64,000 nt of DNA from the NCBI RefSeq assembly GCF_005876835.1, contig NZ_PPSW01000012.1:62001-126000 (forward strand), read 5' to 3'. Source of the DNA: Pseudoalteromonas phenolica. Lineage in GTDB: Bacteria; Pseudomonadota; Gammaproteobacteria; Enterobacterales; Alteromonadaceae. The position numbers were made by a program, and so were the translations under genes. The notes beneath the pieces are model-generated. The model was not told where the DNA came from. It made no database searches and was given only the letters and a program-made list of their open reading frames with translations. How positions within the stretch are numbered: position 1 is the stretch's first letter; every line of letters begins with the position of its first letter. Shown here one piece after another: positions 8,871 through 17,451 of this stretch.

Positions 8871-10076
8871 TTAATGTGATCTTCTAGATTTCTCGATTTT
8901 TTTTAATATAAAGTAATTGAGTTCATTTGCTTTGAGTGGCTTTGAAAATAAGAAACCCTGCATGATACAACTCCCTTGCTCTTGCAAGAAATCAAGCTGT
9001 GCTCGCGTCTCTACCCCTTCAACAATCAAGGTAAAATTTAAGGAGCTCACAAGATTAAAGGTTGCACACACTATTGCTTGTGCCTTGGTATTTTGGCCTA
9101 ATTGCGAAACAAAGCTTCGATCTATTTTAATTTCATCAAAGGGTAAATCTACGAGTTGGCTAATAGACGAATAACCTGTGCCAAAATCATCAATAGATAA
9201 TTTAACCCCAAAAAGCTTCAATCTTGATATTGCATATAACGCCTCTGCGTTCATTTGTATTGCAATGCTCTCTGTGAGCTCTAAGGTGATCTGTGAGGGT
9301 GTAACTTCGTAACGCTTAAATAACTGCACCAAGCTATCAGCAAAGTCTTTATCTAAGTTTTGTGCTGAGATATTAAAAGAGCATGTCAGCATTTTATCTT
9401 GCACTAAAAAGTGACTGATTTCTTCAAGTGCTTTATCTATCAATTTCAACGTGTAATCATCTATCAACTGACACTTTTCAAGCACAGAAATGAATTCAAA
9501 AGGACTCACACTACCAAGTTCAGGATGGTTAATTCTGGTTAGGCACTCAAATCCTGTTAAAGCTGAAGTAATGCTAGAAAACTGTGGCTGAAACACAGGA
9601 TAAACGTAATCATTGTTAAACCAAATCGCTAAATCAGTCGCTTTTAAAGATGACTCTATACTTGGTTTCGTTTTTTCAAATAAAGTTCTGGTTTTATGAG
9701 GACACGCATTCGCCATATCAATTAGCTGTGAAAGCTTAGATAACTTAATGGGTTTGCTGAGCGAGCCTGCAAAAGCAATATCTAACTTTTTAACCGTCGC
9801 TTCAACCGATGAAATAATCTCTTCATCAGCACCTGACATCACCGCAAGGCTGCTAGAAAAGCTATTTTCAGCTAGCTCTAGAATGATATCTAAAGCATCT
9901 TTATCTGGCATATAAATATCAATTAAGCACAAGTCTTGGTTATTCATGTTTGAAGTACAAAATGATGCATACGATTTGTGCCCTTCGAAATCTAACCCAA
10001 GCGCATCGGCGAATCCTGACAAAATATCGATATATCCTGGGTCATCATCTAAGACTATCAATCTATTTATAGACAT
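8871..10076 (-). CDS. Response regulator with EAL c-di-GMP phosphodiesterase output
   Basis: A 401-residue protein. The receiver (residues 1-125) has the acidic pair VLDDDP, the acceptor Asp in LCLIDIYMPDKD and Lys in LSKPIK. The EAL domain (about 150-395) has the metal and substrate residues intact: FECLTRI (the EAL site, as E-C-L), NISAQNL, LELTES, IDDFGTGYSS, KIDRSF and IVEGVE, so it should be active. It would hydrolyse cyclic di-GMP under phosphorelay control. A strong ribosome site, AGGAGGGA, precedes the ATG. The stand-alone receiver gene ends 8 bases upstream. Confidence 0.93.
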   Translation of the reverse strand: MSINRLIVLDDDPGYIDILSGFADALGLDFEGHKSYASFCTSNMNNQDLCLIDIYMPDKDALDIILELAENSFSSSLAVMSGADEEIISSVEATVKKLDIAFAGSLSKPIKLSKLSQLIDMANACPHKTRTLFEKTKPSIESSLKATDLAIWFNNDYVYPVFQPQFSSITSALTGFECLTRINHPELGSVSPFEFISVLEKCQLIDDYTLKLIDKALEEISHFLVQDKMLTCSFNISAQNLDKDFADSLVQLFKRYEVTPSQITLELTESIAIQMNAEALYAISRLKLFGVKLSIDDFGTGYSSISQLVDLPFDEIKIDRSFVSQLGQNTKAQAIVCATFNLVSSLNFTLIVEGVETRAQLDFLQEQGSCIMQGFLFSKPLKANELNYFILKKIEKSRRSH

Positions 10077-10084
10077 AATCCCTC

Positions 10085-10435
10085 CTAATGCGCTACTTCA
10101 AAGTCGGGTGACAACAATTTAACTGTGTCTAACAACTCAGCCAACCTAAATGGTTTTGCAACCAATGCATCAAACTTATAACGAGTTTCAATTTGAATAT
10201 CACCGGTCACTAATACTTTTTTAATCTGACTCGGTACCCTTTGCGCGATTTCATCGCCTCTAAGTGTTTCGAGACGAAAATCAACAAATAAAATATCGGG
10301 CGGGTTCGCAATACAAAATTCAATGGCCGCAAACTCATCGCTAAAGACCGTTAAATCAACCCCTTTTTCTTTGAAAAAACAAAGGAAAATATCGGTTAGA
10401 TACACTTCATCATCTAAATACACTATGCTGACCAT
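10085..10435 (-). CDS. Stand-alone receiver domain protein (CheY-like)
   Basis: A 116-residue single receiver: acidic pocket in VYLDDEVY, phospho-acceptor Asp in ILFVDFRLETLRG, Lys in VAKPFRLAEL. There is no output domain, so it most likely shuttles phosphate or acts as a sink between the kinase upstream and the receiver-EAL protein downstream. AGGTG precedes the ATG. It is 7 bases after the kinase gene and 8 bases before the EAL gene, implying co-translation of the three. Confidence 0.9.
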   Translation of the reverse strand: MVSIVYLDDEVYLTDIFLCFFKEKGVDLTVFSDEFAAIEFCIANPPDILFVDFRLETLRGDEIAQRVPSQIKKVLVTGDIQIETRYKFDALVAKPFRLAELLDTVKLLSPDFEVAH

Positions 10436-10442
10436 CTTGCAC

Positions 10443-12233
10443 CTATTTTTCTGTTGCTGGGAATGTGATCACAAAACTGGCTCCAAGTTCATTATTTGTC
10501 ATAGCAATTGTTGCTAGGTGGTCATCCAAAATACCTTTTACAACCGAGAGACCTAACCCTGTTCCATTTGCTGCAAGCTTTGTTGTGACAAACGGCTCAA
10601 AAATCGTTTGTATTACTGATGAACAGACCCCGCCCCCGGTATCTTCTATAACTAACTTAGGTAACATGTCTTGCTTCATAAGCTCGACGGTGACAGTTCT
10701 TAACTTGTGCTTTGCAAGCGCATCTAACGCATTGTTGATTAAATTTATAATCACTTGCTCTAGTTCAATGTGATTACCCAATACCCATACTTCGTCATGC
10801 GCATTCAAATAAATTTTAGAATGCTGACGTTTGGCTCTAGGTAAAGTGAGTGAGATTGCGTCATTAACAACTTCTAGTAAGTTCACAGGTAATTTTTGAG
10901 GGGTATCATCAGTTCTTGAGAAGCGTTTTAAGTTTTTAACAATATGAGTGATCCGATCACAAGACTTTAGAATTGCCTGATACTTATCATCTTCACTCCC
11001 ACCTTGCATTTGCAATAGTTCTGCATAGCCAGAGATGATCCCCAAGGGGTTATTAATTTCGTGAGCCACACTTGCAGCAAGTTCACCTAACGCGGAGAAC
11101 TTCGCGTTTTGAATACTCTTTTGTCTTTCTTGCTTGAATTTTATCTCGTTTGATTTTTTTTCATGAATATCTTGTACCGTGCCTGATATGAGAAAAGCAC
11201 CTTTACCTGTCTTATTTGGCTTACCTGTGAAGTTAACCCACTTCTTTTCACCGCTTTGTAAACTCACTAAACACTCTCTGGAGAATGCCCGTTGTTGTTT
11301 TTCACAAAACGTAATATCTTCAAGTAAACCTTGTTGATCTAACTCTGTTAAACATGAAAGTACTTCCAATAACGAGGTATCGTTATTATGTGTTGAGCCT
11401 AAATTAAAAATTTTGTAAGTTTCTTGAGTACAGGTTAATTGCTGAGTTTCTACATTAAGCTCCCAGCCACCAACTTTGGCTATTTCCCCCGTCTGATTTA
11501 ACATCTCTAATGTTTTATCATTCAATTTCTGAAAATGAATTCGTTCAGTAATATCTTGCCTTAGGGCAATGAAGGCTTCTATTTTTTTATCTAAATCGAA
11601 TACCGGAATAATGATGCTTTCTACAATATATAAGTCACCATCTTTCTTCCTATTTTTGATTAACCCCGTCCAAACTTGACCCGATGAAATAGTTGCCCAC
11701 ATCTCTTTGAAAAAAGCTTTATCATGGCACCCTGAGTTCACTATTTTATGGGTTTTACCAATAAGCTCTTCACTGCTGTAACCGCTTATGTCGCAAAACT
11801 TTTGATTAACCTCACAGATCACCCCTTTCACATCTGTTTTAGCAAAAATAATATTCTTGGTAATGGCTTGATAGAGCTGTGTATATCGGCTTGAAATTAA
11901 TCTCTCAGAGGTGACATCCCTAGCCGTGGCAAATATCAACTGCGTTTCTTGATCAAATGTGGCTTTCCAATTCAATATTTTGATTTCTTTACTCGCGGAG
12001 ATATAGCGGTTTTCAAAATTAATAATCTCTTTTCCTGCACCTAAGCATTCAAGTTCACGGACGGTTTTAGTCACATCATCAGGATGGACAAGATTTAGAA
12101 AGGATTCAGATAACAAATACGCTTTGTCGAAACCCAAACAATTTATAAAAGCGTCATTAACTTGAATAAATTTACCATCTAGGGATGCAATACAAAGTAG
12201 CTCGTTAGAATAATTAAAAAACCGCTCAAACAT
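10443..12233 (-). CDS. Cytosolic multi-PAS sensor histidine kinase
   Basis: A 596-residue kinase with no membrane helix. Three PAS domains (residues about 1-120, 125-245 and 250-360; the second has EVNQKFCDISGYSSEEL followed by a PAC segment) suggest redox, light or ligand sensing. HisKA carries ASVAHEINNPLGIISGY. The ATPase domain shows NNALDAL, IEDTGGGV and NGTGLGLSVVKGIL. There is no receiver of its own, so its partners are probably the separate receivers on either side. It follows the 12271-13296 receiver gene by 37 bp. Confidence 0.92.
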   Translation of the reverse strand: MFERFFNYSNELLCIASLDGKFIQVNDAFINCLGFDKAYLLSESFLNLVHPDDVTKTVRELECLGAGKEIINFENRYISASKEIKILNWKATFDQETQLIFATARDVTSERLISSRYTQLYQAITKNIIFAKTDVKGVICEVNQKFCDISGYSSEELIGKTHKIVNSGCHDKAFFKEMWATISSGQVWTGLIKNRKKDGDLYIVESIIIPVFDLDKKIEAFIALRQDITERIHFQKLNDKTLEMLNQTGEIAKVGGWELNVETQQLTCTQETYKIFNLGSTHNNDTSLLEVLSCLTELDQQGLLEDITFCEKQQRAFSRECLVSLQSGEKKWVNFTGKPNKTGKGAFLISGTVQDIHEKKSNEIKFKQERQKSIQNAKFSALGELAASVAHEINNPLGIISGYAELLQMQGGSEDDKYQAILKSCDRITHIVKNLKRFSRTDDTPQKLPVNLLEVVNDAISLTLPRAKRQHSKIYLNAHDEVWVLGNHIELEQVIINLINNALDALAKHKLRTVTVELMKQDMLPKLVIEDTGGGVCSSVIQTIFEPFVTTKLAANGTGLGLSVVKGILDDHLATIAMTNNELGASFVITFPATEK

Positions 12234-12270
12234 ACTTAATTTCCTAGTATCAGCTCATGGGCATACGTAT

Positions 12271-13296
12271 TCATCTAGTGACATATTTTCGAACAGATTG
12301 ATGGCTACTAGACACGAGTTCAGTGGCTTTGGCTATTGTGTCATTAAGCTGGCCTAATTCATCTGGTACCTTTGAGTTCTCTTTATCTGAGGGATTGAAT
12401 GAATACTTGCACAGTTCAGCCAACAACATTTGGCTTTGCTTTAATTCGTAAGCCAGTTTGCCTAAATGAGATTGTGCGTAAAGGGAGCGAATTTTGTCAT
12501 CAACGCTGTAAGTAATAGATAAAATATGATCTTGTATTTCAAACATATAGTCTTTTTGCGATGCAACTTTACGTATTAAAATAGAGACATATTCAGAGTT
12601 GAATAATAAATGGTTATTAAAGTCTTTTATGCCTGCTTTATAACTTGCCAAAGATGAGAACTTATCATCATCTTCTGATAGCACTTTTCCACCGCCTCTA
12701 AAATCGCTCAACACATCAGGCCTGATGTAAATTGCAGCACTAAACCCCAATGTTTCTATGGAATCCGTCAATCTTGAAATTAGGCTATTAAAGTCATTAC
12801 AACTAGAAATGCTTCGAAAGCAAAATAGCGCTTTCTTATAGCACATTGTTAATTCGGAGGAGACATGAGTCTGAGACGACGCCACTTTGGCTTCTTCAAG
12901 CGCCATTTGATAAAGCAAATGTTTATCAATACTCGTAGATACTTTTTTTCTAAGCTCTTTGACTTGAAACGGCTTTGAAAGAAAATCCACTGCACCAATG
13001 TCAAATGCTAGCATTTTCTTAGAAAGACTGGTTTCACCCGATACAAAAATAATGTCGCTATGCTTAAGAGAATAGTTTTGATCTTTAAGTTGGTTACAAA
13101 ACTCAAACCCATTTAAATCAGGTAGATTCAAATCAAGAATAATCGTGTGAGGATTAATATCGTGAATGTTTAGCAATGCATCGCTAGCACAACTAAATGC
13201 ATAGACATCAAACTCATCAACTAAAATATTGTGATAGAGCTCTAGATAATTTTGATCATCATCAACTAGTAATACTTTGCCTTTAATGCGTTCCAT
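12271..13296 (-). CDS. Response regulator with an unidentified C-terminal domain
   Basis: The receiver (about residues 5-125) is complete: LLVDDDQNYLEL, acceptor in TIILDLNLPDLNG, Lys in DFLSKPFQ. The remaining 215 residues (FCFRSISSCNDFNSLISRLT onward) have alternating strands and helices that could be a GAF-like domain, but I do not recognise a catalytic or DNA-binding motif. I chose ATG 13296 over the GTG two codons earlier because GAGAAAC is better spaced for it. It is first in the signalling operon, divergent from the OmpR-type regulator. Confidence 0.85.
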   Translation of the reverse strand: MERIKGKVLLVDDDQNYLELYHNILVDEFDVYAFSCASDALLNIHDINPHTIILDLNLPDLNGFEFCNQLKDQNYSLKHSDIIFVSGETSLSKKMLAFDIGAVDFLSKPFQVKELRKKVSTSIDKHLLYQMALEEAKVASSQTHVSSELTMCYKKALFCFRSISSCNDFNSLISRLTDSIETLGFSAAIYIRPDVLSDFRGGGKVLSEDDDKFSSLASYKAGIKDFNNHLLFNSEYVSILIRKVASQKDYMFEIQDHILSITYSVDDKIRSLYAQSHLGKLAYELKQSQMLLAELCKYSFNPSDKENSKVPDELGQLNDTIAKATELVSSSHQSVRKYVTR

Positions 13297-13414
13297 AATC
13301 ACTGTTTCTCATTTCTTACTTTCGTGGAAAAGACTAATTCAGGTATACCGCATATTTTTGTCTATACTTTTTCTTAGATGTTTCTGAAATGTTTCTTACT
13401 CCAAGGGCGCTAAT

Positions 13415-14101
13415 TTGAATTCAATATTGCTCATTGAAGATGATGTACAACTTAGTGAAATGACGTGTGCCTATTTAGAGCTGTGTGGTTTGAAGGTAAC
13501 GGCGGCACCTTCTGCGAATGATTGTTGGTCATTACTTGAATCAAAGACTTTTGATTTGATCATTCTAGATTTAGGCTTGCCCGATGAAGATGGCTTGGTG
13601 CTGTTAAGAAAAATCAGAGCACAAAACTGTGACACCCCAATCATTGTTTCTTCAGGCAGAGCATCTGATGAAGACAAAATTGCGGGGCTTGAATTTGGAG
13701 CCAATGACTATCTAGCAAAGCCTTATAAAGTCAAAGAGTTGATGTTGCGGATAAAAATATTACTCAAATCAACGCAGCTATCCGATTCTAGTGTCAATTT
13801 AGTTAAGCTTGGGGTGACGTCTTTAAACCTTGTATCTCATGAACTAGTTAATAGCGACGGCCATGAAATATCTCTCACCGCACACGAATATGCCGTTTTG
13901 AAGTTTTTAGTGAAAAGTGCTCCAAGAACACATTCTAGAGCAGCAATCATAGATGCCACCCATTTAGAAGAAGGTCCTGAATCTCCGCGCGCTGTCGACA
14001 CCATCATTTGCCGATTAAGAAAGAAAGTAGAAATTGACCCAAAAAAGCCAACAGTCATTAAAACAGTTAATGGTGTTGGCTATAAAGTCATAACTGGTTA
14101 A
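13415..14101 (+). CDS. OmpR/PhoB family response regulator
   Basis: A 228-residue regulator: receiver with LLIEDD, acceptor Asp in LIILDLGLPDEDGL and Lys in LAKPYKVKEL, then a winged-helix DNA-binding domain (EISLTAHEYAVLKFLVKSAP; RAVDTIICRLRKKVEID). The start is TTG (13415), the only codon that gives the conserved MNSILLIEDD beginning, with a weak AAGGG upstream; this implies low translation. It is divergent from the phosphorelay operon across 112 bp and may both answer to its kinases and regulate it. No dedicated kinase sits beside it. Confidence 0.92.
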   Translation: MNSILLIEDDVQLSEMTCAYLELCGLKVTAAPSANDCWSLLESKTFDLIILDLGLPDEDGLVLLRKIRAQNCDTPIIVSSGRASDEDKIAGLEFGANDYLAKPYKVKELMLRIKILLKSTQLSDSSVNLVKLGVTSLNLVSHELVNSDGHEISLTAHEYAVLKFLVKSAPRTHSRAAIIDATHLEEGPESPRAVDTIICRLRKKVEIDPKKPTVIKTVNGVGYKVITG

Positions 14102-14118
14102 ACATTTCCATCAACACA

Positions 14119-16275
14119 TCAACTCGCTGTATTTACCCTTGCTTTATTAATCTTAATGAACAATTCAGCGGTTGCCATCGCATCATTTAATGCTCGGTGG
14201 TGACCGACAAGGCTAATATCCAGATCTCTGCAAATATTGCCCAAAGAATATGATTTATGCCCGGGTAAAAACTTACGCCCTAGCGACACAGTGCATAGCT
14301 TTGCGCGCTTGTAATACATGCCGCAACGTGCAAACTCAGCGCGAATAAAACCCATATCAAAATTCACGTTGTGGGCAACAAAAATACACCCCTTTGTAAA
14401 TGATGCTATGTGCTCAGCAATCTCAACAAACTCTGGTGCATTACGGACCATTTGATTATCAATGCCTGTTAATTCGGTAATGTATTTAGGAATGTGTTTG
14501 TTCGGATTAACTAATGAGCTCCAATGCTCAATAACCTCTTCACCAATCACTTTGACCATCGCCACTTCGGTAATACGTTCGTATTCTTTTTTACCCCCCG
14601 TGGTTTCTACGTCTATGATCACATAAGGCTGGGCGGGATCAATTTGCCATTCGACTTTTTTAATCGAGACATCAAAGCCTGCTTTTAATAACTGGTTCAT
14701 GGTCACCAGTTGATTGCGTCTTACACTGTCACCCGGTGCTTTGACTTCGACACAAAACAGCTCGGTATCTTTAACACAAATAAGATCTGGGTAGCCGTCT
14801 TTTAGCCCTTTATAATTTTTAGCCATGGCTCGAAGATGCGCACAAAGCGACTCAATGGGAGCGTGCTTTACAAATAGTGAGAGCTCATCAAACAAGCTCT
14901 CATACCAAGCAATAAAGCCGTTAGGCTTGCCATAATGGGCTGTGGTTTGTTTTAGCAACCAAGTGTATAAGTCATGATTACTCGAAAAACTAGTTAAACG
15001 TTTTTCGATATCTACCTCAAATATGTCATAAAAGCTATTTTCTTTGATAGGTTTAGGTAAACGAGAAAATTCATTACCTAAACCACTGAGTTCATGCTCA
15101 TAAAGTTCTGGCCAAAATGTTAAACAAAATAGCGCACGCCAGATAATATTCTCGCAGTGAATCGCAGTGATCCCTTGACGAGCAAAGCTATCTATCAGCC
15201 CCTGCTCCGGCGAGCCAACGAATGCTTCATCTAAAGGAATAGCCTCCCCTGAATTTCTAAGCATATTTGTTAAAATTGAAGTGCGTTCAGAACAAAACTT
15301 TCTTCTTGAAAAGTCTTCGGCAAAAATTAATAAACCTTCATCCGCTGAGTGTTCAATAATATCGTCAAGTTTTTGCTTGCAAGCCTCTATATCGCCTTGA
15401 GCATATAAAGTTCTCACTAACTTTTCTTGCGCACTGACATGACCGCTAAGCGTCATTAATTGTGTAGCAAGCTGTGCATACTCAGGCAGACAAAACACGG
15501 CGAGTTTATAGGTCAGAGTGTTGTATTTAGATTCGGCCTGAAAGCCCGTTGGTTGTGGAGAATCAGAGTTTACAAGGGTGTGTGCCAATGTCAGTTTTTC
15601 ATCATCACTCAATGTTTTTAAAGATTGTAGTAATTTAGAGAAATAAAAAGCGGTTTGAGCTTCTTCTTGCTCATCAAAATGGGCGTTTATTTGTGTATTC
15701 GTTTTTTCATGTACATCTAAAACACCCAGGTCGCGCATGGAAAACTGCGAAAGTGTACCACCCAATTTGCCAAAATATACAAATAAGCAAAGCTCAAAAA
15801 TCGGCTTGAAATCAGAATACACATAACGATTAAACACCGAGCACTGTTGCACATTAATATGCTGAACTTGCTGCAAGAGCGCTTCTACCCAAGCTTGTTT
15901 TTTTGCTGATTTAACCGGCGTGTTCTCAAGATTTGAATTAATACATACTTGCTGAAGATCTTGTTTTTTCAGCTCTTTAATTAACTCATGAGGTGGTTTA
16001 TGAATTGCAAACTTAACAAACTCAGCGTCAAGTAGCTCACTGAGAGCAAGTTCAACATCTGTTATTTCGTCATAGTTTAAGTGCTCTTTAAAAACAAACT
16101 CACTTTTTCTATTTACAATACGCAATAACAAACACAATGCTGATTCATTTAATAAAGACAATTTTTCTAATTGTTGACGTTGTTTATCTGTAAATAAATG
16201 CATACTTGTCGAGCGTAAAAAATTCATTAATTCATTGAAATGTGACAAGTAATACTTTTCAGGTAGAGCTTTCAT
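14119..16275 (-). CDS. FAN1-like VRR-NUC nuclease fused to a DEDDh 3'-5' exonuclease
   Basis: A 718-residue protein. The N-terminal 75 residues resemble the bacterial FAN1 winged region (ALPEKYYLSHFNELMNFL; ALCLLLRIVNRKSEFVF). The helical middle fits the FAN1 TPR-like part. The VRR-NUC catalytic core lies at about 490-540, with GYPDL, EVK and the following GDSVRRNQ forming the PD-(D/E)xK site. From about 550 a complete DnaQ-like exonuclease follows: IIDVETTGG (Exo I), AHNVNFDMGF (Exo II), HHRALNDAMATAE (Exo III His and Asp). FAN1 incises branched and crosslinked DNA; the added exonuclease could trim the product. I start at ATG 16275 rather than the TTG at 16284. Confidence 0.88.
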   Translation of the reverse strand: MKALPEKYYLSHFNELMNFLRSTSMHLFTDKQRQQLEKLSLLNESALCLLLRIVNRKSEFVFKEHLNYDEITDVELALSELLDAEFVKFAIHKPPHELIKELKKQDLQQVCINSNLENTPVKSAKKQAWVEALLQQVQHINVQQCSVFNRYVYSDFKPIFELCLFVYFGKLGGTLSQFSMRDLGVLDVHEKTNTQINAHFDEQEEAQTAFYFSKLLQSLKTLSDDEKLTLAHTLVNSDSPQPTGFQAESKYNTLTYKLAVFCLPEYAQLATQLMTLSGHVSAQEKLVRTLYAQGDIEACKQKLDDIIEHSADEGLLIFAEDFSRRKFCSERTSILTNMLRNSGEAIPLDEAFVGSPEQGLIDSFARQGITAIHCENIIWRALFCLTFWPELYEHELSGLGNEFSRLPKPIKENSFYDIFEVDIEKRLTSFSSNHDLYTWLLKQTTAHYGKPNGFIAWYESLFDELSLFVKHAPIESLCAHLRAMAKNYKGLKDGYPDLICVKDTELFCVEVKAPGDSVRRNQLVTMNQLLKAGFDVSIKKVEWQIDPAQPYVIIDVETTGGKKEYERITEVAMVKVIGEEVIEHWSSLVNPNKHIPKYITELTGIDNQMVRNAPEFVEIAEHIASFTKGCIFVAHNVNFDMGFIRAEFARCGMYYKRAKLCTVSLGRKFLPGHKSYSLGNICRDLDISLVGHHRALNDAMATAELFIKINKARVNTAS

Positions 16276-16403
16276 AACAAACAATAACTGTATATCAATA
16301 CAGTTATCATATTTCAGATGCTCTGAGCTGTCCAGTTACTGTCTAGTTACCGTTCACTCAAGAAAAAAATTTAAGAAATAACTGGACTTACTCAATCATT
16401 GCC

Positions 16404-16561
16404 TATAAAGTGCGCATCAGCTAGAAAGAAAGTCTAAATTTAAAATCTACATTTCGTTGTACTACTCGTAATACTCGTCCTGAAGCTTTAAGTTCAAGTT
16501 TTATTTTCCAAGCAATACCGCCTTCGGGCACATTTTACAATTTATTTTTTAGGATATGATT
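16404..16561 (+). promoter_or_regulatory. Cold-shock type 5' leader with UUCG hairpin
   Basis: A possible -10 hexamer TATAAA at 16404-16409 (poor -35) would give an untranslated leader of about 150 bases, as in cspA-type mRNAs. Just before the ribosome site, GCC-TTCG-GGC (16520-16529) forms a stable tetraloop hairpin resembling the upstream box of cspA leaders. AGGA at 16551-16554 sits 7 bases from ATG 16562. Confidence 0.5.
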
Positions 16562-16768
16562 ATGTCTAAAGTAACTGGTACAGTTAAGTGGTTCAACGAA
16601 TCTAAAGGTTTTGGTTTCATCGCTCAAGAGTCTGGCGCAGACGTATTTGCACACTTCAGTGCAATTTCTGGCGACGGTTTCAAAACTCTAGTTGAAGGCC
16701 AAAAAGTTGAGTTCACTGTAACTCAAGGTCAAAAAGGTCCTCAAGCTGAGAACATCGTAGTACTTTAA
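16562..16768 (+). CDS. CspA-family cold-shock protein
   Basis: A 68-residue single cold-shock domain with both RNA-binding motifs: KGFGFIAQ (RNP1) and DVFAHFSAI (RNP2-type), preceded by [11 protein letters not shown]. It binds single-stranded RNA and melts structure. An ATG two codons earlier (16556) is only 1 base from the AGGA site, so ATG 16562 is chosen. The long structured leader suggests post-transcriptional control by temperature. It is monocistronic, ended by the hairpin at 16795-16816. Confidence 0.95.
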   Translation: MSKVTGTVKWFNESKGFGFIAQESGADVFAHFSAISGDGFKTLVEGQKVEFTVTQGQKGPQAENIVVL

Positions 16769-16794
16769 TTTTTAATTAAAATACTCTAGAAAAA

Positions 16795-16816
16795 GCAGAC
16801 ATTGTCTGCTTTTTTT
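16795..16816 (+). terminator. Rho-independent terminator of the cold-shock gene
   Basis: GCAGAC-ATT-GTCTGC followed by seven T, 26 bp after the stop codon. Confidence 0.88.
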
Positions 16817-16836
16817 GTGCCTCAATCTCAAGGTGC

Positions 16837-17451
16837 TTAAATAATCCCTTCATTAATAGCTTTGATCACAGCTTGCGTCCTGTCAGTAACACCTAACTTT
16901 TCTAAAATCTGCGAAACATGATTGCGGATCGTCCCATAAGAGTTGTTTAATGTGCTAGCTATGGTTTTATTGGCCATACCTAATGCCAAACATTTCAGAA
17001 CTTCATGCTCTTTTTTCGTTAAAGCATCAAACTGCGAGTGTTGTTTTTGTAGTAGAAATTGAGTTAAAGCTGGCTGCAAAACTTGATGACCTTGATATAC
17101 CGATTTAATCGCTGTTATTAAAGTTTCAAGCTCGGCATTCTTTAGAATATAACCCATGGCGCCTAATTGCATGGCTTTTGCTAATACATCACAATCTTCA
17201 AACGTCGTTATTATCAGTACAGGTAACTTTATTCCTTGCTTATTAAGGTAAGTGAGTACACCCAAACCATCTAAATTTGGCATTCTCATATCAAGCAAAA
17301 CAACATCGAAAGATTGCTCGTTAAGATAGGAAATACACATCTCTCCATCTTCTGCCATAGCGCTTATCATGATTGTCTTATCGAGCTCTAATAGACTCTT
17401 TAAACCTAACCTTACTAACGTTTGATCTTCTACTAATAAACACTTAATCAT
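16837..17451 (-). CDS. NarL/LuxR family response regulator
   Basis: A 204-residue regulator: acidic pocket LLVEDQT, acceptor Asp in VVLLDMRMPNLDGL, Lys in YILKNAELE, and a C-terminal LuxR HTH (LTKKEHEVLKCLALGMANKT; GTIRNHVSQILEKLGV). Its start lies inside the end of the kinase gene (overlap 8 bp), with AGGA 8 bases before ATG 17451, so the pair is translationally coupled. It would be phosphorylated by that kinase; targets are unknown. Confidence 0.93.
   Translation of the reverse strand: MIKCLLVEDQTLVRLGLKSLLELDKTIMISAMAEDGEMCISYLNEQSFDVVLLDMRMPNLDGLGVLTYLNKQGIKLPVLIITTFEDCDVLAKAMQLGAMGYILKNAELETLITAIKSVYQGHQVLQPALTQFLLQKQHSQFDALTKKEHEVLKCLALGMANKTIASTLNNSYGTIRNHVSQILEKLGVTDRTQAVIKAINEGII

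Noticed and set aside
5408..13296. Genomic island or prophage carrying the signalling genes
   Set aside because: No integrase, tRNA, direct repeats or phage genes at either edge; composition looks like its neighbours.
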